Assembly (NCBI GenBank): GCA_021799275.1
Contig: JAJZAT010000009.1
Coordinates: 33,240 to 97,239 of the forward strand
Length of the DNA stretch: 64,000 nt
From: Bacillota bacterium
GTDB taxonomy: Bacteria; Bacillota; Sulfobacillia; JAJZYS01; JAJYTV01
Direction of reading: 5' to 3'
Positions 31,483 to 40,456 of the stretch are shown here, one piece after another. The position numbers and the translations under genes were made by a program. Every line of letters starts with the position of its first letter. Position 1 is the stretch's first letter. A model generated the notes under the pieces. The model worked only from the letters and a program-made list of their open reading frames with translations, was not told where the DNA came from and did no database searches.

Positions 31483-32340
31483 ATGCTGGTTTACCTGAAC
31501 GGCAAGTATCTTGACTACGCACAGGCTTTGCTGCCTGTGGACGAGCGCGGACTCCAGTTCGCCGACGGCATCTACGAGGTGGCACTCGTCTGGGGTGGCC
31601 AGTTTGTCGATCTCGACCGGCACCTGGAGCGCCTGGAGCGGTCGGCGCAGGCCATCGAACTTGATCTTCCCTTCACGCGATCCGAGATTCGCTCCGTGGC
31701 GGATGAGCTCCTCCGCCGGGAGCATCCGGCGCAGGCGGCGCTCTATCTGCAGGTGACGCGCGGCGTCGCCCCGCGCGACCACCAGTTCCCGGCGGTCGTG
31801 CAGCCGACCGTGATCGCGTACCTCAAGGGTGCGCATATGGACCAGGAAGCCCTCCAGCACGGTGTCCGGGCCATTACCGTGCCGGACCTCCGCTGGCTGC
31901 GCTGCGACATCAAGTCGGTTTCGCTCCTGCCGAACGTGCTCTCGCGCCAGCAGGCCGCCAACCGCGGCGTGCGCGAGGCGATCCAGGTGCGGGCGGGCGT
32001 CGGGGTGACGGAAGGTTCCGCCACGAACATCTGGATGGTCCACCAGGGCAGCATCGTCACGGCGCCGGCGAGCAACTGGATCCTCTCCGGCATCGTCCGC
32101 AGCGTCGTGCTGGAACTCGCCAAGGCCGAGACGCTGCCCGTGGCCGAACGCTTCGCTTCGGCGGAAGAGCTCTTGCAGATGGACGAAGTGTTCATGACCA
32201 GCACGACGTCCTTCGTCACGCCGATCGTCGAGATCGACGGCCGGAAGGTCGGGGACGGCGAGCCCGGGCCCGTCACCATGCGGCTGCAGGAGCTTTATCT
32301 CCAGCGTCTCGAGCAACTCACGCACGCTACGCTCGGCTGA
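31483..32340 (+). CDS. Class IV aminotransferase (D-amino-acid aminotransferase-like)
   Basis: LLPVDERGLQFADGIYEV, CDIKSVSLLPNVLSRQQA, VTEGSATNIWMV. Confidence 0.92.
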   Translation: MLVYLNGKYLDYAQALLPVDERGLQFADGIYEVALVWGGQFVDLDRHLERLERSAQAIELDLPFTRSEIRSVADELLRREHPAQAALYLQVTRGVAPRDHQFPAVVQPTVIAYLKGAHMDQEALQHGVRAITVPDLRWLRCDIKSVSLLPNVLSRQQAANRGVREAIQVRAGVGVTEGSATNIWMVHQGSIVTAPASNWILSGIVRSVVLELAKAETLPVAERFASAEELLQMDEVFMTSTTSFVTPIVEIDGRKVGDGEPGPVTMRLQELYLQRLEQLTHATLG

Positions 32341-32407
32341 GCGTTTCAAGGATTCCGACTGGCCCGCCGCTTCCCCGCCGCATATGCCATGGCGGGAGGT
32401 GGCGGGC

Positions 32408-32710
32408 TTGGTGCAGATGAGGCCCGTGGCGATCGCTCAGGGGACGGCGGTGGGCGTGGAGGTGGAGCTGCCGCGCACCCACCTCGTGGTGGTGACGACG
32501 GACAAGGGGTTCCTGATGTGCGGCGCGCTCGATGTCGCTCTCCTTTCGACCAAGCTCCGCCAGCGGGAGATCGTCGCTGGCAGGGCGGTTGGGGTGCGCA
32601 CCATCGACGAGCTGCTCGCGGCACCGCTCGAGTCCGTGACGCCGGCTGCGGAGGCGCTCGGCGTAACGGTCGGCATGCGGGGCAGCGACGCGATCGCACG
32701 CATGCTGTAG
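32408..32710 (+). CDS. DUF1805 domain protein
   Basis: VVVTTDKGFLMCGALDVALLSTKLRQREIVAGRAVGVRTIDELLAAPLESVTPAAEALGVTVGMRGSDA; start ambiguous (32384/32408/32417). Confidence 0.8.
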   Translation: MVQMRPVAIAQGTAVGVEVELPRTHLVVVTTDKGFLMCGALDVALLSTKLRQREIVAGRAVGVRTIDELLAAPLESVTPAAEALGVTVGMRGSDAIARML

Positions 32711-32751
32711 GTCTCCGGGCGGCAGGGCCAGACAGTCGGGGCGCCGGGGTG

Positions 32752-33960
32752 CTATGAACCCGCGGACGGCTGCGCGGCCAGCCGCCCTTCGCTCCGCCTG
32801 GCCCGCATGCGTACCGACCAGGCGAGGATGAGGCCCGAACAGACGGCGATGGCCGCGACGGCGGGGAACGCGAGGTGCGCGCCGCCGATCTGCAGCAGGC
32901 CCCCGACCAGGAGCGGGGCCAGGGCGGCCCCGGCCTGCTTGACGCTGAGCGCACCGAACGTACGTCCGCGCACGGCCTCGTCGCCCATCGACGCCTCGTA
33001 GGCGGGCATGACGACGAACACGGTCATCTCGCCTGCGGTGAAGACCACCATGTCCAGGATCAGCCAGAGCGGATTCCTCAGATAAGCGATCCCGAGGTAG
33101 GCGATGGCGAAGAAGGCGAGGCCCCCGGCAAAGCCCTTCGCCGGACTAAGACCGCCGAGCCAGCGGTTGAGCGGGATCTGCAGCACCGCGACCATCGCCG
33201 TGTTGACAAGGGTCATGGCGGCGTAGAGCTCGAGTCCTCCTGGCACGGCACCGCGCAGGAAGGCGGGGAAGATCGTTTCGATCACCATGTAGACTCCGAG
33301 CTGCATCGCACCGCCCAGGACGTAGAGCCAGAGGGAGGGGTCGTGGCTCATGCGGCGCATGGCCTCCCTGTTCGTCACCGTTCGCAGCTGGCGGCCGGTC
33401 TCGGGCACGGTGACGAAGAGGAGCAGCACGACGAGCAGGCTCGCGAGGGCCGCGCCGAGGAAGACCGCCGTCGGGTGAGCGACGACGAAGAAGGCGCCGA
33501 GGAACGGTCCGATGGCCGCCCCCACGTTCATCGCCACCCGACCGTAGGCATAGGCCTGCGCGCGCTCCTCGGGCAAGGTGACGTCCGCGATGGCCGCGCT
33601 CTGCGCCGGTCCCGAGACCGCGCGCGCGAGTCCCTGCAAGCCGTTCAGGAGAGCATAGGCGAGGGCCCCGTGGGAAAAGGCGAAGCCTGCCATGGCCAGG
33701 ATGGACAGGGTGTTGCCGAGCAGCATGGTGCGTCGGCGCCCGAGGTGGTCCGCGGCCACGCCGCCGAGCGTGCCGGCCAAGACGCGTACGAGCGGGCCGA
33801 CGCCGGCGACGACACCCGCCACGGCCAGGCCGGAACCCGCCTGCGTCAGGCGCACCGCGATGAAGGGCAACACCATGTAGGTGGCGACGGCTCCGAGCAG
33901 CCGCGCCACCGCGAGCGAAAGCACGGGACCGCGTGGCCGGAGCCAGCCGCTCACCGCCAT
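32752..33960 (-). CDS. MFS transporter
   Basis: 12-TM-like hydrophobic profile, GGVAADHLGRRRTMLLG. Confidence 0.9.
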   Translation of the reverse strand: MAVSGWLRPRGPVLSLAVARLLGAVATYMVLPFIAVRLTQAGSGLAVAGVVAGVGPLVRVLAGTLGGVAADHLGRRRTMLLGNTLSILAMAGFAFSHGALAYALLNGLQGLARAVSGPAQSAAIADVTLPEERAQAYAYGRVAMNVGAAIGPFLGAFFVVAHPTAVFLGAALASLLVVLLLFVTVPETGRQLRTVTNREAMRRMSHDPSLWLYVLGGAMQLGVYMVIETIFPAFLRGAVPGGLELYAAMTLVNTAMVAVLQIPLNRWLGGLSPAKGFAGGLAFFAIAYLGIAYLRNPLWLILDMVVFTAGEMTVFVVMPAYEASMGDEAVRGRTFGALSVKQAGAALAPLLVGGLLQIGGAHLAFPAVAAIAVCSGLILAWSVRMRARRSEGRLAAQPSAGS

Positions 33961-34098
33961 GGGACCCCGGGGCTGGGCATGGCGCCCGCGTGCGTAGTCT
34001 GTGTCCCTTCGTCATCCAAAGGCATAGGCCAAGCTTCGCGGCCGACACGCGTGGTCCCTGTCACGCGCGCGGACGTGTCCCAACCCCAGAGGCAAGGG

Positions 34099-34446
34099 TC
34101 AACCAAGTTCCCGGTAGGTCTCGGCGCTGTAGCCCAGCAAGAGGCGGTCCGGGAGCCAAAGCAGCGGCCGGCGCAGGGAAAGCGGGTCATCGAGGAGGCG
34201 ATCCAGGACCTCTTCGTCCGTCAGGGTGGCGATGTCGACGCCCTGGGCGCGCCAGTGCTGGCCGCGCAAGGCCACGAGCTCGCGGACGCCGCCCTGCAGG
34301 AGGAGGCCCATCTCGCGCAGCTCGGCGCGATCCGGCCCTTCCTTGGGCAGGCGCCGTTCCGAGACCGAAAAACCCTTATGCGAGAGCTCCGCCCTCGCCT
34401 TGCGGCAGGACGTTCAGCCTGGATACCAGAAGAAGACGCCTCGCAA
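34099..34446 (-). CDS. Candidate selenocysteine-containing Spx/ArsC-family redox protein (TGA at 34414..34416 read as Sec; UxxC motif)
   Basis: TTG start behind GGAGGT; reading through one TGA gives MRGVFFWYPG-U-TSCRKARAELSHKGFSVSERRLPKEGPDRAELREM(GLLLQGGVRELVALRGQHWRAQGVDIATLTDEEVLDRLLDDPLSLRRPLLWLPDRLLLGYSAETYRELG). Spx/ArsC family has Cys at this site (B. subtilis Spx CTSCRKAR). Downstream hairpin fits bSECIS geometry. Confidence 0.75.
34380..34398 (-). promoter_or_regulatory. Candidate bacterial SECIS stem-loop
   Basis: GCGAGGG-CGGAG-CUCUCGC: 7-bp stem (one G.U), loop beginning 22 nt after the UGA with G among the first two loop bases. Confidence 0.65.
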
Positions 34447-34513
34447 GTTTCACACCTCCGCGAGGCAAGTCTATCATGGAGGCCAAGTGCCGTTACGTTA
34501 GGAGGCCAACTCT

Positions 34514-35488
34514 TTGGCGAAGGCGTTTTCCGGAATTCAGCCCACCGGCGAGATCCACCTCGGCAACTACATCGGCGCCCTGCGCAATTGGCAGCCCGAG
34601 AGCGGCTCCTATTTCTGCGTGGTGGACCTGCACAGCATGACGATGCCCTGGGATCCGAACGAGATGCGCCAGAACATCCGCTCCACGGCGGCGCACCTCC
34701 TGGCGCTGGGCCTGGGCGATCCCTCGCGCGTCTTCCTGCAGAGCCAGGTGCCGGAGCACGCGGAACTGAGCTGGATCCTGACCTGCCTCGGACGTATGGG
34801 CGAGCTCGGCCGCATGACCCAGTACAAGTCCAAGGGGCGCGGCCGGCAGGACGTCTCCGTCGGCCTCTTCGCCTACCCACTGCTCATGGCCGCCGACATC
34901 CTGCTCTACGGCGTGCACGAGGTGCCCGTCGGGGAGGACCAGAAGCAGCACATCGAGCTGACGCGAGACCTGGCGCTCAGGTTCAATAGCCGCTACGGTC
35001 CGGTCTTCACCGTCCCCGAACCGCGCATCTCCGAGGTAGGGGCCCGGGTGCTCTCGCTGCGCAACCCCCAGGAGAAGATGTCGAAGTCCGACCCGGACCC
35101 GAACAGCAAGATCCTGCTCACCGACCCCGACGACGTCATCCGCAAGAAGGTCATGACGGCCGTCACCGACTCCGGGCGCGAGGTCTACTACGACACGGAG
35201 GAGAAGCCGGGGATCTCGAACCTGCTCGAGATCGCCTCGACGCTCTCGGGCGAAAACGTCGAGGCGCTCGCGGGGCGCTACCGCGACAAGGGCTATGGCG
35301 CCTTCAAGGGGGCCGTGGCCGACATCGTCATCGCCGCGATCCATCCGCTGCGCGAGCGCGTGCTCGAACTGCTCGCGGATCCCTCCGAAATCGACGAAGC
35401 GCTGGCTCGTGGTCGCGAGCACGCCCACGGCGAGGCCAAGCCCATGCTGGACGCGGTGAAGCGGGCCGTCGGGCTCCTGGTGCCCTAG
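34514..35488 (+). CDS. trpS: Tryptophanyl-tRNA synthetase
   Basis: FSGIQPTGEIHLGNYIGAL, KMSKSDPDP; TTG start behind TAGGAGG. Confidence 0.96.
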   Translation: MAKAFSGIQPTGEIHLGNYIGALRNWQPESGSYFCVVDLHSMTMPWDPNEMRQNIRSTAAHLLALGLGDPSRVFLQSQVPEHAELSWILTCLGRMGELGRMTQYKSKGRGRQDVSVGLFAYPLLMAADILLYGVHEVPVGEDQKQHIELTRDLALRFNSRYGPVFTVPEPRISEVGARVLSLRNPQEKMSKSDPDPNSKILLTDPDDVIRKKVMTAVTDSGREVYYDTEEKPGISNLLEIASTLSGENVEALAGRYRDKGYGAFKGAVADIVIAAIHPLRERVLELLADPSEIDEALARGREHAHGEAKPMLDAVKRAVGLLVP

Positions 35489-36057
35489 CCTGACGGCAGA
35501 TAGGGGCGCATGATGTCGAGCAGCTGCTCGAGCGCCGACTCGAGGTGCCCGTCGTCGTTCGTCACGACGGCATCGCAGCGACCCTGCTGGGCGAACTCCA
35601 TCTCGACGCGCTCCATGCGGCGCTCGAGGTCCTCGCCTGGCGTGTCGCCGCGGGCCACGAGCCGGCGCCTGAGCTCGTCCGGCGACGACGGCCGGACGAA
35701 GATCGAAGTGCTGTCGTCGGGAAACGCCGCCTTGACCGAGATGCCACCCAGCACGTCGATGGACGTGATGCCGAGGACGCCGCTCTCGATGGCCTCCGCG
35801 AAGCGCTGGCGCGAGGTGCCGTAGCGGTTGCCGTGCACCCATTGCCACTCAAGGAGGTCTCCGCGCTCGATCAGGTCGTCGAACTCCTTCTGGCTGGCGA
35901 AGAAGTACTCGCGCCCGTGCTCTTCGCCGGGGCGCGGCTTGCGGGTCGTGGTGGTCGGGATGAAGCGCACGGTCGGATGGACCTTGCGCACCTCCTGGAT
36001 CAGGGTGGTCTTGCCGCTGCCGCTGGGTCCGATGAGCAGGAAGAGATGACCGCGCAT
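35485..36057 (-). CDS. gmk: Guanylate kinase
   Basis: LFLLIGPSGSGKTTL, TTTTRKPRPGEEHGREYFF, GNRYGTSRQ. Confidence 0.94.
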   Translation of the reverse strand: MRGHLFLLIGPSGSGKTTLIQEVRKVHPTVRFIPTTTTRKPRPGEEHGREYFFASQKEFDDLIERGDLLEWQWVHGNRYGTSRQRFAEAIESGVLGITSIDVLGGISVKAAFPDDSTSIFVRPSSPDELRRRLVARGDTPGEDLERRMERVEMEFAQQGRCDAVVTNDDGHLESALEQLLDIMRPYLPSG

Positions 36058-36316
36058 GCCATGCTCCTTGCAGAGCGGCGCTTGGCGCCGCCCAGAGGTC
36101 TTTCACCCAGACTGCCAAGTGACCGGGAAGGTGTCAAGCCACGGCCGGGATCGTTGCCTCAGAAAAGAAAGGTACCCAGGTAACGCGGCGGCGACCCGGC
36201 CCCGCGAGGACACCGATCCTGCGCAGGACTCCCTTGGACGGCTGAACCAATGGTACCCGGGCCCCGGCTGAGTGGCGGCAAAGAGGACCAGTTCGGATCG
36301 CGGGGGAGGTCGGTGC

Positions 36317-36907
36317 ATGTCTGGGGAGGTCGGGCCGCCAGCAAAGTTGCCGGGTCGGCGGCTGCTTCTTGTCCGCCACGCGACACCGCAGATCGAGGCA
36401 GGTGTCCCGGCGGAGCGCTGGCACCTATCGTCGCGGGGACGCCAGGAGGCGCAGTCGCTGGCGATGGACCTGCGGCTCCAACTGCCGCGCATCTGGAGCA
36501 GTCCCGAGCCCAAGGCACGGGAGACCGCCACGTTCCTGGCGCTCACGTCGGGTGCGGAGGTGGCGGTGCACGATGGACTGCGGGAGGTTGAATTTCGACA
36601 GGGCCTGCTGCCCGAGGCTGAGTTCCGGCGTCGTGTCGCGAACTACCTCGATGGGGACACCGACCCCGACTTCGAGCCCTACGACGTGGCAAGGCAGCGC
36701 ATCTTGCGCTGCCTTGCAGAAGTCGCCGGCGTGGAAGACGGGGACATCGCGGTCGTCTCGCATGGCCGGATCCTGACGGTGCTCGCGAGCGCCTTGCTCG
36801 GCCGCCGTCTGGGCGGGCGGCTCTGGTCCAGCATCGGCATGCCGGACCATGCCTGGTTCGATCTTGACCAAGGTGTGGCCCTTGGAGGATTCGCGGCAGG
36901 CCTTTGA
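36317..36907 (+). CDS. Histidine phosphatase (phosphoglycerate mutase-like) family protein
   Basis: RRLLLVRHATPQIEAG, WSSPEPKARETA, VVSHGRILTV. Confidence 0.88.
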   Translation: MSGEVGPPAKLPGRRLLLVRHATPQIEAGVPAERWHLSSRGRQEAQSLAMDLRLQLPRIWSSPEPKARETATFLALTSGAEVAVHDGLREVEFRQGLLPEAEFRRRVANYLDGDTDPDFEPYDVARQRILRCLAEVAGVEDGDIAVVSHGRILTVLASALLGRRLGGRLWSSIGMPDHAWFDLDQGVALGGFAAGL

Positions 36908-37118
36908 CCGTCGCCCCAATCGCGTTGGCCGCGTTACGAGAGCACGCGTGGCCAACCTCGGCCTCCGCAAATACGGCTCGAGGCAGCGCACCCCGCGCTG
37001 CCTCGAGCGGCTTTGGACCGAAATCGCGACCCCCAGGCTGCGATCGGCAGGCTGGAGCGTGCCCGGGTCATTCTCCGCCGGGGCGCGCCTGCAAGGGCTA
37101 CGCGGTCCATCCCGCGAC

Positions 37119-38009
37119 TTACCGGGACCCGGGCGTGGCCGCGGCCCTGAGGCGCTCAAGCTGCGAGCGGTCGTAGCGGTACGTGCGGCCGCAGAAGTGG
37201 CATCTGAGTTCGGCCTCGCCGTCGTCGACCAGATCTTCGAGGGCCTTTGGCCCAAGCAGCAGAAGCGACCGGCTGGCCCTGGCCCGGCTGCATGTGCAGC
37301 GAAGGCGCAGCGGCTCGTTCTCCGCGATGTGCACATCGGCAAGGCCGGCCAGGATGTCCCGCAGCAGCTCGTCGGCGGAAACGGCCTGCTCGGCGCGTGA
37401 CGAGATCTGCCCGATGGCCGCCACGCGCGACTCGAGTGCCGGGGCGAATTCCTCGCCGCCGGGCAGCACCTGGAGCAGGAGCCCGCCAGCGGCCCTGACG
37501 CTGCCGGAGGCGCGCAACAGCACGCCGAGGGCGGCCGCGGACGGTACCTGCTCGGAGTTCAGCAGGTAGCTCGCGATGTCTTCTCCCACCTCGCCGCTGA
37601 CCAAGGGCGCCGTGGAGGTGTAAGGTTGGGCGTCGCCCATGCTGCGGCTGACCACGAGCACGCCCTTGCCGACGGCGCGCCCGACATCGAGCTTGCCGTT
37701 CGCTTTGATCGGCAGCGCGACCTGAGGATTCTGCACGTATCCGCGGACGCCACCCTCGGCGTCCGCGTCGGCGATGACCGCGCCGACGGGCCCGTCGCCG
37801 AGCAGGCGCAAGGTGAGGCGGTCTGGGGATTTGAGCATGGCCGTGGCCAGCAGGGTCGCGCCCATCATGCTGCGGCCGAGCGCCGCCGTCGCGACCGGGA
37901 ACGTGCCGTGGCGGCGCCGCGCGGATTCGACGAGCCTTGTACCGATGACCGCGATCGCCCTGATCTTGCCGGATTCGGCGGTGGCGCGCGCAAGGGTATC
38001 CTGCATCAT
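37119..38009 (-). CDS. hslO: Hsp33 redox-regulated chaperonin
   Basis: SLGRSMMGATLL-like motif, NPQVALP, C-terminal CTC ... CHFC zinc/redox switch. Confidence 0.95.
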   Translation of the reverse strand: MMQDTLARATAESGKIRAIAVIGTRLVESARRRHGTFPVATAALGRSMMGATLLATAMLKSPDRLTLRLLGDGPVGAVIADADAEGGVRGYVQNPQVALPIKANGKLDVGRAVGKGVLVVSRSMGDAQPYTSTAPLVSGEVGEDIASYLLNSEQVPSAAALGVLLRASGSVRAAGGLLLQVLPGGEEFAPALESRVAAIGQISSRAEQAVSADELLRDILAGLADVHIAENEPLRLRCTCSRARASRSLLLLGPKALEDLVDDGEAELRCHFCGRTYRYDRSQLERLRAAATPGSR

Positions 38010-38285
38010 GGACGCCTCCTCACGGCCTGATCTCGATGCGCTCGGGGCGGACGATGCCTTCTATCCTAGCACGCCGGGATGAAGGCCCGCACTCTTTACG
38101 GCGCCCGGGGACAGCCACCATGATATGGACGGGGGAGACGGCGAGGTGGCACCGGCGGTAGGGCGGTCGCCGGACTATCGCGGAGGGAGGATGAGCGCCT
38201 GTCCCGGAACCCCGGCGCCCAGGCCGGGTGGGCAGGCCGAGCCATACATATCTACGGTGGTATCGGTTACCCGCTCCTCTATCTC

Positions 38286-38831
38286 GTGCTCCTGGTCGAG
38301 TCGCTGGGCATACCGTCGCCGAGCGAGGCTTCGCTTGTCTACGCGGGTGTTCTGGCGGGCGAGGGCAAGCTCTCCCTTCCTCTCGTCATCATCGTGGGCG
38401 CCTTGGGCTCGATCACCGGTGCGAACATCGCGTACTGGATCGCCATCCGAGGTGGCCGCAAGCTTATCGTGCGCTACGGCACGCGCATCGGCCTGACGGA
38501 CGCCCGCCTCGAGCAGGTGGAGGGCTTCTTCCGCAAGCGTGGCGACGCCGCGCTGCTCATCGGGCGGCTCCTCTCCGGCGTGCGGGCTCTGATCTCGTAT
38601 CCAGCCGGTCTCTTCGAGATGCCGTATCCGCGGTTTCTGATCTTCACCTCCATCGGCGCTCTCCTGTGGCCGCTCATCGCCGCGGGGGCCGGTTACCTCG
38701 TCGGACCGAAGTGGCCCGTGCTGATGTCCTGGCTGGGGGACGCCTGGCTCGCCATCATTGTCGCCATCGCCCTCGTGGTGGTGGGGTGGATCTTCTGGCG
38801 CCGCCGTGCCGGCAAATCTCAGGGGGTCTAG
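38286..38831 (+). CDS. DedA family membrane protein (N-terminus may extend upstream in frame)
   Basis: LGIPSPSEASLVYAG, GSITGANIAYWIAIRGG, GRLLSGVRALISYPAGLFEMPYPRFL. Confidence 0.85.
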   Translation: MLLVESLGIPSPSEASLVYAGVLAGEGKLSLPLVIIVGALGSITGANIAYWIAIRGGRKLIVRYGTRIGLTDARLEQVEGFFRKRGDAALLIGRLLSGVRALISYPAGLFEMPYPRFLIFTSIGALLWPLIAAGAGYLVGPKWPVLMSWLGDAWLAIIVAIALVVVGWIFWRRRAGKSQGV

Positions 38832-38901
38832 GGCGGCCATTCGCGGCCTTCCTTCGGCGCGTGCGTAGTGTTACGCTCCTACCGGGTATGTGCTTGGGTC
38901 G

Positions 38902-38973
38902 CCCAGGGCGGAGTACGCGGGTCGCCGGTGGCGACCCAGGGCGGAGTACGCGGGTCGCCGGTGGCGACCCAGG
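38902..38973 (+). repeat. 33-bp tandem duplication containing a perfect hairpin, immediately upstream of lpdA
   Basis: Two exact copies of cccagggcggagtacgcgggtcgccggtggcga plus partial third; each forms GGGTCGCC-GGT-GGCGACCC. Confidence 0.9.
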
Positions 38974-38984
38974 AGGGACGGAGT

Positions 38985-40403
38985 TTGGCGGACCAAAAGA
39001 TCGACGTACTTTTCCTCGGCGGAGGCACCGGCGGCTACGAGGCGGCGATTCGCGCCGCGCAGTCGGGCCTCAAGGCCGCCGTGGTGGAGAAGGACAAGGT
39101 GGGCGGCGTCTGCCTGCACAAGGGCTGCATCCCGTCGAAGGCCCTGCTGCGCACGGCGGAACTTATGGCCACCATGCGTGAGGCCTCGGATTTCGGTCTC
39201 GAGATCGACGCGCCGCGCCTGGACTTCGGTCAGGCGCAGTCGCGCAAGCAGAAGATTGTCGACCAGCTCTACAAGGGCGTTCAGGGGCTCCTTAAGCGCG
39301 CGAACGTCACCATCTACGAAGGCGTCGGCACGCTCATGCCACCCTCGATCTTCGCACCGGCGGGGTCTGTGTCGGTGGAGAAGTCGAACGGCGAGCGCGA
39401 GCTCCTGAACCCGGACTACATCGTCATCGCCACTGGCTCTTCCGCAAGGGAACTGCCGGGTCTCGCGTTCGACGGCGAGCGCGTGATCTCGAGCGACCAC
39501 GCCTTGCAGCTCCAGGAGATCCCGAAGTCCACGATCATCGTCGGGGCAGGCGCAATCGGCTGCGAGTGGGCGTCGCTCTTCTCGGACCTCGGCGGCGAAG
39601 TGCACCTCGTCGAGGCGCTGCCGCGGATCCTGCCGCTCGAGGACAAGGACATGTCCGATCAGCTGCAGCGGGTCTTCACGCGCCGCGGCATCGCCTGCTA
39701 CCCGGGCCACGCGGTGGATGTCGGCAGCTACAAGGCGACGGAGGACGGCGTCGAGATTACCATCGAGGGCCCTTCGGGCAAGAAGACCCTCACCGCGCAG
39801 AAGATTCTCGTCGCGATCGGCCGGAGGCCCAACAGCGACGGCCTCGGCCTCGAGAACTTCGACAAGGTCAAGCTTGACCGCGGCTACATCCAGGTCGACG
39901 CCGAGATGCGCACGGGCGACTCCCGCATCTTCGCGATCGGCGACGTCATCGGCAGGCTTCAGCTTGCGCACGTCGCGGTGCACGAGGGACTCATCGCCGT
40001 GAACGCCATCCTGGGCCAGAAGGGCGAGACGATCGATTACGTGAAGGTGCCGCGCTGCACCTACAGCCGGCCGGAGGTCGCGTCGGTGGGCCTCGACGAG
40101 CAGGCGGCCCGCGACCAGGGCTATGAGGTCAAGGTGGGCAAGTACTTCTTCAAGGCGAACGGCAAGGCCCTCATCTACGGCGAGGACCAGGGCCTTTGCA
40201 AGGTCGTGGCGGACGCGAAGACGGGCGACTTCCTTGGCCTGCACATCATCGGGCCGCACGCCACGGATCTCGTGGCCGAAGGCAGCCTGGCCCTGGCCTT
40301 CGACGGTTCCCTCTACGATCTGCAGGAAGTCGTGCACGCCCACCCGACGCTCTATGAGATCATCAACGACGCGGCCTTGGCCGCGGACGGCAAGATGGCC
40401 TGA
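38985..40403 (+). CDS. lpdA: Dihydrolipoyl dehydrogenase
   Basis: VLFLGGGTGGYEAAIRAAQSGLKAAVVEKDKVGGVCLHKGCIPSKALL; C-terminal HAHPTLYEIINDAA. TTG start behind GGAGGGA. Confidence 0.93.
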   Translation: MADQKIDVLFLGGGTGGYEAAIRAAQSGLKAAVVEKDKVGGVCLHKGCIPSKALLRTAELMATMREASDFGLEIDAPRLDFGQAQSRKQKIVDQLYKGVQGLLKRANVTIYEGVGTLMPPSIFAPAGSVSVEKSNGERELLNPDYIVIATGSSARELPGLAFDGERVISSDHALQLQEIPKSTIIVGAGAIGCEWASLFSDLGGEVHLVEALPRILPLEDKDMSDQLQRVFTRRGIACYPGHAVDVGSYKATEDGVEITIEGPSGKKTLTAQKILVAIGRRPNSDGLGLENFDKVKLDRGYIQVDAEMRTGDSRIFAIGDVIGRLQLAHVAVHEGLIAVNAILGQKGETIDYVKVPRCTYSRPEVASVGLDEQAARDQGYEVKVGKYFFKANGKALIYGEDQGLCKVVADAKTGDFLGLHIIGPHATDLVAEGSLALAFDGSLYDLQEVVHAHPTLYEIINDAALAADGKMA

Positions 40404-40411
40404 ACCGCCCG

Positions 40412-40441
40412 GAGCCCCCGCACGCGCGGGGGCCCTTTTTC
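40412..40441 (+). terminator. Rho-independent terminator after lpdA
   Basis: gagcccccgcacgcgcgggggccctttttct. Confidence 0.9.
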
Positions 40442-40456
40442 TAGGGGGGGAGCTTC

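Noticed and set aside
34099-34311. 70-aa minus-strand ORF as a stand-alone gene
   Set aside because: It is only the C-terminal part of the Spx/ArsC-like reading frame that continues upstream through a TGA; no plausible RBS at its internal ATG.
32875-34989. 704-aa plus-strand ORF
   Set aside because: Covers the antisense of the MFS gene, the candidate selenoprotein and the start of trpS; no domain signature.
36100-36316. T-box or c-di-GMP riboswitch upstream of histidine phosphatase/gmk
   Set aside because: Only GGTACC-like pieces match; T-box and GEMM core sequences are absent.
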